Shown: positions 50,161 to 59,778, counted from the stretch's first letter. The stretch: 64,000 bases of DNA from Halapricum hydrolyticum (GCF_025517535.1 NZ_JAOPKC010000010.1:1-64000), one strand, 5' to 3'. The notes: a model not told the origin generated them from the letters alone. A program made the numbers and translations.

Positions 50161-51345
50161 ATGTCATCGGATTCGAGTGGTCCAGCCCGGCCCCCGCGTC
50201 CGGACACTGGCGGTCTCCGCACCACCCTCACAGCGTTCGTGGGTGTCGTCGCCCTCGCGCAGATCCCGGTCGTCTCCGCCCACGAGGCGACTGCGACCGG
50301 CGGGATCACGCAAGGGCACGGGATCGCGCTCGCGCTGGTCGGCGTCGTCGTCCTCGTCGCCAGTGCCCTGCTCAAACGCACGAACCACTTCGCGCCGACG
50401 CTTGCACTCTACGGTGTCTTCATCGGCATTTCACTCACCGCACTCGGGACGGTCCTCTTCGAGGGGTTGTCTCCGGATCCGACCTATACCGCACAGTCGA
50501 TGCCGTTCTCCCGATCGTGGTATCAGCCGGTGGCGCTGTCGGTCGGTACCGCTATCGTCGCCGGGAGCGTCCTCGTCGGCCGCCTTCGCTGGCCGAACCG
50601 TCCGCGGTACGCGCTGCTCGGCGTCCTGATGGGGCTGTGGATCGTCTATCCCTACCTGATTCCCGGGCCGGCCAGCGATACGCACCCGCTCGGGTACGCG
50701 ATTGTCCTCACGACGCCAGTCTTTGTCGGGTACGTCCTCTGGGTCGACGCCGGCGACGCCATTCGAGCTGTGCTTCGTGACCGCGTCGCCCGGCGGTTCG
50801 GGATCGGCACTGCTGTCGTCTTGCTCCTGTTTTTCTTCGGCGTGACCGGGTACCTCTCGTTTTTCCCGGAGGAAGGCGCGCCACACGAGATCACCGTCGC
50901 TGTTCTGCCGACGATCTATCAGCTGGTGTCCTGGCCGACGCTCGAAATCGCGATCCCGCACATCCCGCTGTTTCTGGCTGTCTCACCCGGGCAGCTCTTG
51001 ATCCTCGGGACGCTGAGTGCGCTCATCGGACTGAACGGGGCGCTCATCGCCCGTCAGTGGCGTGCCGAACAGGAGGCTGGTCTGACCGAGGGGACGGCCG
51101 GGAGCGCCGCCATCGTCGGCACGTGTACCTGCGGCTGCTGTGGCCCCCTGGTCGCGAAGATCGCCGGACTGGTAGCCGGCCCCGCGATCGCCGCCCCGCT
51201 GTACTGGGTCTTCGTCGACCCGATGTCGCCGCTCAGCGCGCTGTTCGTCGTCGGGAGTCTGCTCCTGTTCGCCGGCAGTATCGTCTACGCGGTTCGGTCA
51301 GCGCGGAAACTCGATCTGTCCGTGACGGTCTCCCCGTCCGATTGA
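50161..51345 (+). CDS. Multi-pass membrane protein with Cys-rich loop
   Basis: A 394-residue protein with about ten membrane helices. It starts with a hydrophilic stretch, then helices such as LTAFVGVVALAQIPVVSA and GIALALVGVVVLVASALL. Near residue 320 is GTCTCGCCGPLVAKIAGLVA, a CxCxxC cluster at a helix start that could bind a metal. His residues occur in the loop after helix 1. No known transporter signature recognised; a metal- or redox-linked membrane enzyme is possible but unproven. Confidence 0.65.
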   Translation: MSSDSSGPARPPRPDTGGLRTTLTAFVGVVALAQIPVVSAHEATATGGITQGHGIALALVGVVVLVASALLKRTNHFAPTLALYGVFIGISLTALGTVLFEGLSPDPTYTAQSMPFSRSWYQPVALSVGTAIVAGSVLVGRLRWPNRPRYALLGVLMGLWIVYPYLIPGPASDTHPLGYAIVLTTPVFVGYVLWVDAGDAIRAVLRDRVARRFGIGTAVVLLLFFFGVTGYLSFFPEEGAPHEITVAVLPTIYQLVSWPTLEIAIPHIPLFLAVSPGQLLILGTLSALIGLNGALIARQWRAEQEAGLTEGTAGSAAIVGTCTCGCCGPLVAKIAGLVAGPAIAAPLYWVFVDPMSPLSALFVVGSLLLFAGSIVYAVRSARKLDLSVTVSPSD

Positions 51346-51382
51346 TATCGCGCGGGGGGACGGACCGTAACAGCCGCCGGTC

Positions 51383-51389
51383 ATTATAT
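51383..51389 (+). promoter_or_regulatory. TATA-like box before the alpha/beta hydrolase
   Basis: ATTATAT, centred about 29 nt before the ATG at 51415, supporting that start as leaderless over the ATG at 51388 inside the box. Confidence 0.5.
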
Positions 51390-51414
51390 GTCGGTCTCGC
51401 TCCAAGACGCGAGC

Positions 51415-52338
51415 ATGAAGCTTCGAAACGTCCTCGCCGCCGGCGTCGGTGGACTCGGTTTCGCTGCCGCGAGCAACCGCCTCCTGCAATCGAGAGCCAG
51501 CGATCTGGAGGCGCCACTGCCGGGCGAGCTCCGGTCGTATCGCTGGCGCGGTTTCAACGTCGGATACACGAAAGCCGGCGACCCGCAAGACCCGGAGCTC
51601 GTGTTGGTCCACGGGATCAACGCCGCCGCGACCAGTCGCGAGTTCGAGACCGTTTTCGAGTCGCTGGCCGAAGAGTATCACGTGCTCGCACCGGATCTGC
51701 CCGGGTTCGGCACCACCGATCGGCCGCCGCTTCTGTACTCGGCGCCGCTGTACGAGCAGTTCCTCGTGGACTTCCTCGAGGACCTGACTGACGAACCGAC
51801 CGTCGTCGCTTCAGGCCTCTCCGGGGCGTACGTCACCCTCGCGGCCCGCGATCTCGACGTCTCGGAGCTGGTGTTGATCTGCCCGACTGGTACGACCATG
51901 GGCGGGGATGGCAAGCGAACCTGGGTCCGGTCGCTGCTGCGCTCGCCGCTGGTCGGGCAGGCACTGTTCAACGCGCTCGTCAGCAAACCCTCGATGCGTC
52001 ACTTCCACGCCGATCACGGCTACTACGATATGGACAATCTCACCGAGGAGAGACTCGATTACGAGTGGCATTCGGCCCATCAGGAGGGCGCCCGGTTCGC
52101 CCCGGCGTCGTTCCTCGGTGGGTTCCTCGATCCCGACGAATCCCTCGAAGAGGCGCTCCCGGACGTCGATGCCCCCGTGACCCTCGTCTGGGGTCGGGAC
52201 GCCTCGACGACGCCGCTGTCGGCGGGACGATCGCTCGCGGACGCCAGCGACGCGAAGCTGGTCGTTTTCGACGAGGCGACCCTCCTGCCCCACGTCGAGC
52301 ATCCCGAGCAGTTCGCCGAGCTACTGGTCGAGGACTAG
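51415..52338 (+). CDS. Alpha/beta fold hydrolase
   Basis: A 307-residue hydrolase: oxyanion region LVLVHGINAAATSREF, strand VLAPDLPGFGTTDRPP, nucleophile elbow at VVASGLSGAYVTLA (Ser in GLSGAY, a relaxed G-x-S-x-[GA]), late Asp in TLVWGRDASTTPL and His in LLPHVEHPEQF. The N-terminus (LAAGVGGLGFAAASNRLLQ) is hydrophobic and may anchor it. ATG 51415 is supported by a TATA-like box. Substrate unknown; similar to chloroperoxidase/epoxide-hydrolase-like hydrolases. Confidence 0.85.
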   Translation: MKLRNVLAAGVGGLGFAAASNRLLQSRASDLEAPLPGELRSYRWRGFNVGYTKAGDPQDPELVLVHGINAAATSREFETVFESLAEEYHVLAPDLPGFGTTDRPPLLYSAPLYEQFLVDFLEDLTDEPTVVASGLSGAYVTLAARDLDVSELVLICPTGTTMGGDGKRTWVRSLLRSPLVGQALFNALVSKPSMRHFHADHGYYDMDNLTEERLDYEWHSAHQEGARFAPASFLGGFLDPDESLEEALPDVDAPVTLVWGRDASTTPLSAGRSLADASDAKLVVFDEATLLPHVEHPEQFAELLVED

Positions 52339-52351
52339 CGTTTCGCCAGTG

Positions 52352-52624
52352 TCACATCCCCATGTCTTCGGCCGGCTCGGGGACTGGCAGGTCGTGGGGC
52401 GAGACGCCGAGCAGTTCCGCGGCGTGATCGAGCGCCATGTCGAACCCGTAGTAGCGTTCGAGTTCGTCGCCGTCGGCTCTCGGGCGTACCTTCAGCATGA
52501 CGTAGCCGTCGATGTTCTGGGCGATGGCGGCCGTCGCCCCCTCGCGCTCGAAGGTGAGCAGGCGCTCGGTCTCGGTTTCCTCGTAGCGTGCCGTGATCCC
52601 GTTCTCGGTGACGGACGTGGTCAT
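52352..52624 (-). CDS. 90-residue conserved haloarchaeal protein
   Basis: MTTSVTENGITARYEETETE then LLTFEREGATAAIAQNIDGY and MLKVRPRADGDELERYYGFD: an antiparallel beta-sheet followed by a helix (ALDHAAELLGV). Possibly the DUF7111 family, from memory. No active-site motif. Convergent with the hydrolase gene, followed by endonuclease V on the same strand upstream. Confidence 0.65.
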   Translation of the reverse strand: MTTSVTENGITARYEETETERLLTFEREGATAAIAQNIDGYVMLKVRPRADGDELERYYGFDMALDHAAELLGVSPHDLPVPEPAEDMGM

Positions 52625-52684
52625 CGACCGGTGGTGAGGACCACAGATAGTCTAACGTTGTGGTTCGCTCGGGACGGCCGAGCG

Positions 52685-53470
52685 TCACCTGAACTCGGAC
52701 TTGGCCTCGTCGGCGAGCGCGTCGGCCAGTCGCGTCGGTTCCGGAAGCTTGTAGCCGTCGCAGGTCCGCTCGACGACGGCGACGGCCGCCTCGGCGCTGA
52801 TCCGGTGGCCAGAACTGACATATAGCGGATTAATGCTGGTCGAGCCGCGCTCGTACTGGCGGCTCTGGTAGGCGTAGCCGATCACGGTCCCGTCCGGCGC
52901 GGTCACGTCACCGTTGGCCTCGATCGGGATCCGTGCGCCCTCGGGCAACCGATCCGGGATCGGCTCCCGTGGCGTCCCACAGAGGAGGTTCTTCGCGACG
53001 CCGACCGTCGGGTGATCGAGCGTGACGCCGACGTGTGTCGCCAGTCCGGCCTGCCGGAAGTGGATCCGGCCGCTCCCGTCGACGACTGTCAGGTCCGGCG
53101 AGACCGACAGCGCTTCCAGGGCTGCGAGGACGGCGTTGCCCTCCCGGAAACTCAACAGTCCCGGGATGTAGGGGATCTCCGTCTCCGCGACGGCCGTGGC
53201 CTCGTCGATCACCTCGCCAGCGCGGAGCGCGACGGCGGCGCTGACGGCCCGATCGTCTTCGAGAAACGCCTGGTCGACGCCGGCGATGACCGGGGGGTCG
53301 GCCTCGACGAGTGATCGCTGTCCGCTGTCCCGGCCGACCGTGACGTCCTCAGGATCGAACCCGAGGTCGTCCTCGAAGACCGCGGCCTCGGCGATCTCGT
53401 CCTGCAGCGATTCCATTTCTTCGCGGGTGAGGCTCGCGTCCGGAACGAACTCGGGGCGGACGGGCTGCAT
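52685..53470 (-). CDS. nfi: Endonuclease V
   Basis: A 261-residue EndoV: VIAGVDQAFLEDDRAVSAAV has the first catalytic Asp, SFREGNAVLAALEALSVSPD has the Glu region, and THVGVTLDHPTVGVAKNLLC and SSGHRISAEAAVAVVERTCD are classic. It cuts DNA next to deaminated bases (hypoxanthine). 4 bp of space to the rhomboid gene stop region; both on the minus strand, so probably co-transcribed after it. Confidence 0.94.
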   Translation of the reverse strand: MQPVRPEFVPDASLTREEMESLQDEIAEAAVFEDDLGFDPEDVTVGRDSGQRSLVEADPPVIAGVDQAFLEDDRAVSAAVALRAGEVIDEATAVAETEIPYIPGLLSFREGNAVLAALEALSVSPDLTVVDGSGRIHFRQAGLATHVGVTLDHPTVGVAKNLLCGTPREPIPDRLPEGARIPIEANGDVTAPDGTVIGYAYQSRQYERGSTSINPLYVSSGHRISAEAAVAVVERTCDGYKLPEPTRLADALADEAKSEFR

Positions 53471-53472
53471 GC

Positions 53473-54411
53473 TCAGAACGGACCGCGCCGTCTACCGGGA
53501 CCGCCCGGGCCGCCGGGACCGCCGGGGCCGCCCCCGCCGAACTGCAACTGCTGGGGCGCGCGCACCCGGTTTTTGACTCGCTGGCCGTATGCGAGCCCGA
53601 TCACGAGCCCGAGCAGATGTGCCAGGTTAGCGACGTTGCTGCCAGTGAGACTCGGACCGAAGACGCCGAGCGCGCTCACGACCGCAAACCCGGCCGTGAG
53701 AACCCAGATCGGGATCGGGATCAGGAAGTACAGGTAGACGCGAAGGTTGGGATTGAGGATCGTCAACACGCCCATGATGGCGAGCCCGGCCCCGCTGGCA
53801 CCAACGACGCCGCCAGCACTCGGAATGGCGCCGAACCCCTCGTAGATCTGGAGGGCAACCTGGCCGAGGCCGGCTATCGCGCCACTCGCGATGAACAGGG
53901 CGCTGAAGTCACGGGATCCGACGTAATCCTCGACGAGACGGCCGAAGAAGAAGATCACGATACTGTTGACTGCGATGTGGCCGAAGTCGCCGTGCGCGAA
54001 GATGGACGTCACCCACGTCCAGACGTATTCGGGGTGCTGTGGCGTGAGGACGAACAGCGTCCGATGGAGCTGGTTGTCGCCGATCGTCAGAACGATCGCC
54101 TGGAGAATGAACGTGAGCCACATCAGCCCGAGGAACGCGTAGGTCATATTCCCCCGGAAGTAGCCGAAGAAGCTGCCCGGCCCGGTGTTGATACCGAGAC
54201 GGCCGGCGATTCCGTCTGACTGGGTCGTGCTGGACGTATCGACGCTGGTGTCGAAGCCGCTGTCGAAGACCCCGCCGGGGTCGCCCCAGTCGTCGAGCCC
54301 CGGGCAGTCGTGGTTCTCCGGCAGGCGATGATCGGCACAGAACGTCCCGCCGCAGTGTCGGCAGTGATACGGCATGTTCGTCTGCTTGCCACACACGTCG
54401 CAGGTCGCCAT
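53473..54411 (-). CDS. AN1 zinc finger - rhomboid intramembrane protease
   Basis: A 312-residue protein. Residues 1-40 are an AN1 zinc finger (CDVCGK, CRHCGGTFC, DHRLPENHDC). A linker follows, then about six helices with the rhomboid catalytic Ser in GVVGASGAGLAIMG and His in VANLAHLLGLVIGLAYG. The C-terminus is Gly/Pro-rich (GGPGGPGG repeats). It cleaves within membranes. The AN1 finger also heads an element-borne CAP protein at 24494, so it appears to be a portable cytoplasmic module. Confidence 0.93.
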   Translation of the reverse strand: MATCDVCGKQTNMPYHCRHCGGTFCADHRLPENHDCPGLDDWGDPGGVFDSGFDTSVDTSSTTQSDGIAGRLGINTGPGSFFGYFRGNMTYAFLGLMWLTFILQAIVLTIGDNQLHRTLFVLTPQHPEYVWTWVTSIFAHGDFGHIAVNSIVIFFFGRLVEDYVGSRDFSALFIASGAIAGLGQVALQIYEGFGAIPSAGGVVGASGAGLAIMGVLTILNPNLRVYLYFLIPIPIWVLTAGFAVVSALGVFGPSLTGSNVANLAHLLGLVIGLAYGQRVKNRVRAPQQLQFGGGGPGGPGGPGGPGRRRGPF

Positions 54412-54519
54412 TATCACCTGTTTCGGACCGCCCGGGCAAATGGATTGTGCTTGGACGTCCTGACCGGATCGTGCGCGACCCGTAGTCGAAACCGCGCACG
54501 GACGCGTGGATTTTTCTCG

Positions 54520-54996
54520 ATGCGGTTCCGACGAGTGAACGTGCAAGAGTACCAGCGCAAGCAACTGCTCGAACGCGTCAAGCGTGAGGGGGCGACGGTC
54601 GGGACCGCCATCCCCGAACAGGTCGACGTGCAAGGGGAGACGATCGACCTCCGGTCGTTCGTCTTCGAGATCAAGCGCCGGGAGACGGTTCCGGCCGGCG
54701 AGCGCGAGCGCGTCGAGCGGGCGAAGCGCAATCTCCGGCGCGAACGCCGAAAGCGCCGTCGGCGTCTCGAATCGGAATCGATCTCCTATCAGGAGGGCGA
54801 GCGGCTCGCGGAGGCGATCGTCGGTATCGACCGCGCGCTGGAAGCGCTGGAGTCGCTGGGGCCGACGGACATCGAAAGCGAAAAGCAAGCCAAGGAGGCG
54901 GCCGACCAGAAACGATGGATGTCGTTTCTCAGGCAGGCGCTCGGCCACGAGGACCACGATGGCGGCCCGCGCGGGTCGCACGGAGGAGATCGATGA
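54520..54996 (+). CDS. DUF5788 family protein
   Basis: A 158-residue protein: VQEYQRKQLLERVKREGATV, PEQVDVQGETIDLRSFVFEI, then a very basic helix (RERVERAKRNLRRERRKRRR) and an acidic helical tail. I recall this as haloarchaeal DUF5788. The basic helix suggests nucleic-acid binding. The stop overlaps the polX ATG (ATGA), which couples the two and hints at a DNA repair role. Alternative GTG start 6 codons in. Confidence 0.75.
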   Translation: MRFRRVNVQEYQRKQLLERVKREGATVGTAIPEQVDVQGETIDLRSFVFEIKRRETVPAGERERVERAKRNLRRERRKRRRRLESESISYQEGERLAEAIVGIDRALEALESLGPTDIESEKQAKEAADQKRWMSFLRQALGHEDHDGGPRGSHGGDR

Positions 54997-56732
54997 CACG
55001 CAACGACGCTGCCGCCGACCGGCTGGAGGAGATGGCCGATCGGCTCGACGCGATGGACGTCGAGTACAAGCCGCGGGCCTACCGTCGGGCGGCCGAGAAC
55101 GTCCGCGAATATCCCGAGCCGATCGAGCGACTCGCAGGCCAGGGTCCCGAGGCCGTCGGGGAGATCGACGGCGTCGGCGACGCCATCGCGTCGAAAGTCG
55201 TCGAGTACGTCGAGACGGGCTCGATCGACGAACTCGAGGAGCTCCGCGAGGAGTTACCCGTCGAGATCGACGCGCTGACCAGCGTCGAGGGAGTCGGCCC
55301 GAAGACCGTCGGCACGCTCTATGAGGCCCTGGGGATCCGGACGCTCGACGACCTGGAAGACGCCGCAGCGGCCGGGGAGATCCAGGAGATCAAGGGTTTC
55401 GGTGCCAAGACCGAACAGAACATCCTGGAGGGCATCGAGTTCGCCAGGCAGGCCCACGAGCGACAGTTGCTGGGCGAAGCTGTCCCGCTCGGCGAAGCCG
55501 CGCGCTCGTATCTCGCCGACCAGCCCTCGGTCGAAGCCGTCGAGGTCGCAGGCTCGCTGCGGCGCTGGAAACCGACGATCGGCGACGTCGACGTACTGGT
55601 CGGCAGCGACGACGGCGAGCGGGTCGTGAAAGCGTTCACCGACTGGGACGAGGCCGAGACGGTCATCGAGGCCGGCGAGACGAAGGCGAGCCTGCGCGTC
55701 GGGTCGGTCCGGGTCGATCTCCGGGTCGTCGCTCCCGGGGAGTTCGGGGCCGCGCTCCAGTATTTCACCGGGAGTCGCGATCACAACGTCGCGCTGCGGA
55801 ACCGCGCGATCGAGCGCGACCTGAAGATGAACGAGTACGGCGTCTTCGACGTTTCGGAAGTCGAGGATCCGGACGCCGGCCAGCGCGTCGGCGACCGGAT
55901 CGGCGGCGAGACCGAGGAGTCGATGTATATGGCGCTGGACCTGCCGCTCATTCCGCCGGAACTGCGCGAGGGACGTGGCGAGATCGAGGCCGCTGCGGCG
56001 GGCGCACTGCCCGACTTGCTCGCCGAGGCGGACGTTCGCGGGGACCTTCACACGCACACGGACTGGTCGGACGGCGGCAACTCGATCGCGGAGATGATCG
56101 AGGGCGCAGCGGCGTTCGGTCACGAGTACGTCGCGATCACCGACCACGCTACCGGCCCGGGGATGGTCGGCGGGGTCGGGATCGACGACGAGACGCTACG
56201 CGAGCAGGTCGGGGAGATCCGGGCTGCTGCCGACGACGCCGATATCGAGGTCTTCGCGGGCGTCGAGGCGAACATCGCCGGGGACGGCTCGATCTCGGTC
56301 GCCGACGAGATCCTGGCCGAGCTGGATCTGGTCGTCGCTTCGCCCCATGCAGGGCTGTCCGGCGACGGGACAGACCGGTTGATCGCCGCGGCCGAGCACC
56401 CACAGGTCGACATCATCGGGCATCCGACGGGACGATATCTCAACCAGCGCCCGGGACTGACGATCGAATACGATCGGCTGGCGTCGGCGGCAGCCGACGC
56501 GGGGACGGCGCTGGAAGTCAACGCCAACCCTCGACGGCTTGACCTCGGCGGACAGGCCGTTCGCGCGGCGGTCGAGGCCGGGGCGACGATCGCGATCGAT
56601 ACGGACGCCCACCGGCCGGTGAGCTACGAGTACATGCGCTACGGGGTGCACACTGCGCGTCGCGGCTGGGCCGAGGCGGACGACGTGCTCAACACGCGTG
56701 ACGCCGACGGGATCAGGAGGTTCCTGGCATGA
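54993..56732 (+). CDS. polX: DNA polymerase/3'-5' exonuclease PolX
   Basis: A 579-residue family X polymerase. Helix-hairpin-helix segments (IDGVGDAIASKVVEYVETGS; VEGVGPKTVGTLYEALGIRT), the Pol X nucleotidyl-transferase motif GDVDVLVGS with two Asp and VRVDLRVV with the third, and a C-terminal PHP domain (DLHTHTDWSDGGNS, HEYVAITDHA, EVNANP, IAIDTDAH). PolX fills short gaps and the PHP part gives 3'-5' exonuclease activity in base excision repair. Coupled to DUF5788 and followed by the Mut7-C gene with a 4-bp overlap. Confidence 0.95.
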   Translation: MTRNDAAADRLEEMADRLDAMDVEYKPRAYRRAAENVREYPEPIERLAGQGPEAVGEIDGVGDAIASKVVEYVETGSIDELEELREELPVEIDALTSVEGVGPKTVGTLYEALGIRTLDDLEDAAAAGEIQEIKGFGAKTEQNILEGIEFARQAHERQLLGEAVPLGEAARSYLADQPSVEAVEVAGSLRRWKPTIGDVDVLVGSDDGERVVKAFTDWDEAETVIEAGETKASLRVGSVRVDLRVVAPGEFGAALQYFTGSRDHNVALRNRAIERDLKMNEYGVFDVSEVEDPDAGQRVGDRIGGETEESMYMALDLPLIPPELREGRGEIEAAAAGALPDLLAEADVRGDLHTHTDWSDGGNSIAEMIEGAAAFGHEYVAITDHATGPGMVGGVGIDDETLREQVGEIRAAADDADIEVFAGVEANIAGDGSISVADEILAELDLVVASPHAGLSGDGTDRLIAAAEHPQVDIIGHPTGRYLNQRPGLTIEYDRLASAAADAGTALEVNANPRRLDLGGQAVRAAVEAGATIAIDTDAHRPVSYEYMRYGVHTARRGWAEADDVLNTRDADGIRRFLA

Positions 56733-57196
56733 GCCGAGAGACCGACCGGCGTCCGGCACTGTTGCTGGATACGATGCTCGGCAAGCTCGGGACGTATCTG
56801 CGAATGTGTGGGTACGACGCCGCCTACACGCTGAGCCGCGGCGTCGAGGACGACGACGAGATCGTTGCGCTCGCCCGAACCGAGGGCCGAACCGTCGTGA
56901 CCAGAGACGTCGCCCTGGCCAGGAAGGCCTCAGAGGCGGTGCTGATCGAGTCCCGGGATACGGTCGATCAGTTGCGCGAGTTCCGCGACGCCGGATTCGA
57001 ACTCGAACTCGAGGACGAGCCCTCCCGGTGTGGTGCCTGCAACGCGCCCCTGACCAGGGTCGCGCCGGAGGAGCCGACGCCGGATTACGCGCCCGAACCC
57101 GACTACGAGGCCGTCTGGCGCTGTCGGGAGTGTGGCCAGCACTTCTGGCGCGGCAGTCACTGGGACGACGTCGCCGAGACGCTCTCACAGCTGTGA
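56729..57196 (+). CDS. Mut7-C RNase-like domain protein
   Basis: A 155-residue protein: LLLDTMLGKLGTYLRMCGYD at the start, then EGRTVVTRDVALARK (PIN-like Asp pattern) and a zinc ribbon CGACNAPL ... CRECGQHFWRGSHWD. This is the typical Mut7-C layout (PIN-like fold plus ribbon). It may cut RNA. Overlaps polX by 4 bp. Confidence 0.9.
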   Translation: MSRETDRRPALLLDTMLGKLGTYLRMCGYDAAYTLSRGVEDDDEIVALARTEGRTVVTRDVALARKASEAVLIESRDTVDQLREFRDAGFELELEDEPSRCGACNAPLTRVAPEEPTPDYAPEPDYEAVWRCRECGQHFWRGSHWDDVAETLSQL

Positions 57197-57254
57197 TCGA
57201 CGCCGCGTGGCGAATCACAACACCATTGTTCCCGGCCGTGCGTAGCCACGGGCG

Positions 57255-57746
57255 ATGACGCTCGACGAGACGGCGAAGCGGCGCCTGGCCGATATCGTGG
57301 CGCTCGCGCCGACGAAAAACCGCGAACTCCAGGACCGGTGGGACATGGACAGCGGCAGCGAGGTCCACCAGTTCCTCGAATCGGAACTCAAAGACTACTA
57401 CTACCGCAACGAGGACAGCCTGATCTGTGCGACGCCCGAGGGCCGCCAGCTCGTCCAGGACGCGGGACTCGTCGACGGGACCGATGACGACCAGCACGTC
57501 ACCGTCCCCCCGATCCAGGCCAGAATCCTCGACGTGATCGCAGGTCCCGACGAAGAGACCCAGAGCGTCGTGTCGGTCTATCACGCGCTCGAAGACGCGG
57601 GCCACGGCGACTACGAGGTCGACGACGTTCGATCGGCTCTGCACAGCCTCGTCGAGAAGGGTGTCCTCGAACGCGTCCGCAAGACTGTCCCGACGTTCCG
57701 GCTCGCTGTCGAACGATCGGAGCTCGCAGTCGACGAACTGGAGTAA
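57255..57746 (+). CDS. Winged-helix-type protein (DUF5797-like)
   Basis: A 163-residue protein: KRRLADIVALAPTKNRELQD, DMDSGSEVHQFLESELKDYY, then ALEDAGHGDYEVDDVRSALH and SLVEKGVLERVRKTVPTFRL, which looks like two winged helices in tandem. I recall it as haloarchaeal DUF5797. Its stop overlaps the start of the methyltransferase gene by 1 bp, so it may assist or regulate it. Confidence 0.78.
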   Translation: MTLDETAKRRLADIVALAPTKNRELQDRWDMDSGSEVHQFLESELKDYYYRNEDSLICATPEGRQLVQDAGLVDGTDDDQHVTVPPIQARILDVIAGPDEETQSVVSVYHALEDAGHGDYEVDDVRSALHSLVEKGVLERVRKTVPTFRLAVERSELAVDELE

Positions 57747-58840
57747 TGGAGACCAGCCACCGGATCGTGACCGGCGACGCGCGGTCGCTCGAGACGGTCG
57801 AGGACGATTCAGTCGAGCTGGTGGTCACCTCGCCCCCGTATCCCATGATCGAGATGTGGGACGAGCTGTTCGCCGACCTCGATCCGGAGGTCGCCACTCA
57901 CCTCGAAGCGGGCGACGGTGAAGCGGCCTTCGAGCGGATGCACGAACAGCTCGATGCGGTCTGGGGGGAACTGCGCCGGGTGCTGGTCGACGGCGGGATC
58001 GCGTGTGTCAACGTCGGCGACGCAACGCGATCTATCGGCGGGCGGTTTCGCGTCTTCCGGAATCACGACCGGATCAGCGACGCCTTCGAAGCACTCGGGT
58101 TCGACCCGTTGCCGGAGATCCTCTGGCGAAAGCCCGCCAACTCGGGGGCGAAGTTCATGGGCTCGGGGATGGTGCCACCGAACGCGTACGTCACGCTCGA
58201 ACACGAGTACGTGCTGGTCTTTCGCAACGGCGCGGACAGCCGCGAGTTCGAACCGCGGGCCGAGCGACGCTACGATGCTGCGTACTTCTGGGAAGAGCGC
58301 AACCGGTGGTTCTCCGACGTCTGGACCGACGTGCGCGGGGCCTTGCAGACGCTCGACAGCGAAGGGTCCGACGGCGACGACCTCCGGGATCGGTCCGCTG
58401 CCTTTCCCTTCGAGATCCCCTACCGGCTGATCAACATGTATTCGGTCTACGGCGACACCGTGCTCGACCCGTTCTGGGGGACGGGAACCACCTCGATGGC
58501 GGCGATGGTCGCCGGGCGGAACTCGATCGGCTACGAGTTGAACGAGGAGTTTCGAACGGTGTTCGACGAGCGCGTCCAGGGTCTCCCCGAACGCTCCCGT
58601 GACGTGATCGATCGTCGCCTCCGCGCCCATCTCGAGTTCGTCTCCCAGCACCGTGCCGACGGCGAGACCTTCGAGTACGAGGCCGACCGATACGGATTTC
58701 CCGTCCGGACGAAACAGGAGCGAGCGATCACGTTCTACGAGGTTAGAGACGTGTACAGGACCGGGAACGGCTACGCGGTGGCGCACGAGCCGGTCGAAGA
58801 AGTCCCGGACCTGTCAGCCAGTCCACGGGATGCCGAGTGA
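57746..58840 (+). CDS. DNA methyltransferase, likely CTAG-type (Zim-like)
   Basis: A 364-residue beta-class amino-methyltransferase: motif IV VTSPPYPMIEMWDELF comes first and motif I DPFWGTGTTSMAAMVAG last, the beta order. A TSPPY motif fits N4-cytosine or N6-adenine methylation. The opening (SHRIVTGDARSLETVEDDSV) resembles the haloarchaeal CTAG methylase Zim as I recall. No restriction endonuclease is beside it, so it looks like an orphan methylase. It shares an operon with the winged-helix gene. Confidence 0.85.
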   Translation: METSHRIVTGDARSLETVEDDSVELVVTSPPYPMIEMWDELFADLDPEVATHLEAGDGEAAFERMHEQLDAVWGELRRVLVDGGIACVNVGDATRSIGGRFRVFRNHDRISDAFEALGFDPLPEILWRKPANSGAKFMGSGMVPPNAYVTLEHEYVLVFRNGADSREFEPRAERRYDAAYFWEERNRWFSDVWTDVRGALQTLDSEGSDGDDLRDRSAAFPFEIPYRLINMYSVYGDTVLDPFWGTGTTSMAAMVAGRNSIGYELNEEFRTVFDERVQGLPERSRDVIDRRLRAHLEFVSQHRADGETFEYEADRYGFPVRTKQERAITFYEVRDVYRTGNGYAVAHEPVEEVPDLSASPRDAE

Positions 58841-58881
58841 CGGCCCGACTGGTAGTTCGAGATACGTGAGTGTCTTCTCGG

Positions 58882-59778
58882 TCAGGAATCGAGATACGCG
58901 AGCACGCCGCGGACGTTCATCGCGAGTTCGCCCCGGGTCTTGCGCTCGTCCCAGACGTCCGGAGCGTCCGCTCGATTCCACAGCTGGTCGACGATCTCGT
59001 CCGTCTCTTCGAATCGTTCGCGGGCGTCCCGAACGTCCGCGACCCACGATTCGAGCCGATCGGCGTACGTGTCCAGCCGCCCGTCTGCCGGTGCTGGCCC
59101 GAAATGGGCGTACAGCAGCGTCTCGGGATCGAGCGCCCGGATCATCTCAACGTCCTCGAGCGCACCCTCGAGATCGAACTGCGGTGGCGGGCTCGTGGCG
59201 TGAAGCCGATCGATAGAGGGCGTGTAGACGCCAGCGGCGTCACCGGTGAAGACGGCGTCGCTCTCGGGGACCTCGAAGACGACCTGATGCGGTGCGTGGC
59301 CGGGCGCGTGATGGGCCCGCAGTGTGTGGGTGCCGAGATCGATCTCGTCGCCGTCAGTGATCGACTCGATCCGGTCTTCGGGAATCGGCTTCGGCTCGGT
59401 GTAGAAGACGATCTGCTCGCCGACTGCTCCCTTGGTCCCCTCCCAGAGCCGCGCGGGATCCGCGAGATGGGGCGCGCCGATCTCGTGGACGTACACCCCG
59501 GCGTTCGGACACGCCTCGGCGAGGAATCCGGCCCCGCCGGCGTGATCGAGGTGGACGTGCGTCAGCGCGATCACCGAAAGCTCCCCGGGATCGACGCCGA
59601 CGGCGTCCAGGAGGTCGAGAATCCGCTCGTAGTTCGTGCCGATACCGGTGTCGATCAGCGCGGGACGGTCGTCGTCGATCAGATACACCGACCCGTACTC
59701 CGCGGAATCGTACATGCCGGTGTCGACGTAGTGAATGTTCTCGTCGGTCGTGACTGCTGAGACGTCGCCGATCGCCAT
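58882..59778 (-). CDS. Metallo-beta-lactamase fold hydrolase
   Basis: A 298-residue protein: LIDTGIGTNYERILDLL, metal motif THVHLDHAGG, then metal ligands in HHAPGHAPHQVVF and AVFTGDAAG, and YAHFGPAPADG near the C-terminus. It fits the hydroxyacylglutathione-hydrolase-like group. ATG at 59778 chosen: MAIGDVSAVTTDENIHYVDT fits the family. Convergent with the methyltransferase gene. Confidence 0.9.
   Translation of the reverse strand: MAIGDVSAVTTDENIHYVDTGMYDSAEYGSVYLIDDDRPALIDTGIGTNYERILDLLDAVGVDPGELSVIALTHVHLDHAGGAGFLAEACPNAGVYVHEIGAPHLADPARLWEGTKGAVGEQIVFYTEPKPIPEDRIESITDGDEIDLGTHTLRAHHAPGHAPHQVVFEVPESDAVFTGDAAGVYTPSIDRLHATSPPPQFDLEGALEDVEMIRALDPETLLYAHFGPAPADGRLDTYADRLESWVADVRDARERFEETDEIVDQLWNRADAPDVWDERKTRGELAMNVRGVLAYLDS

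Noticed and set aside
55254..56147. 297-residue minus-strand ORF opposite polX
   Set aside because: Antisense of the Pol X and PHP motifs.
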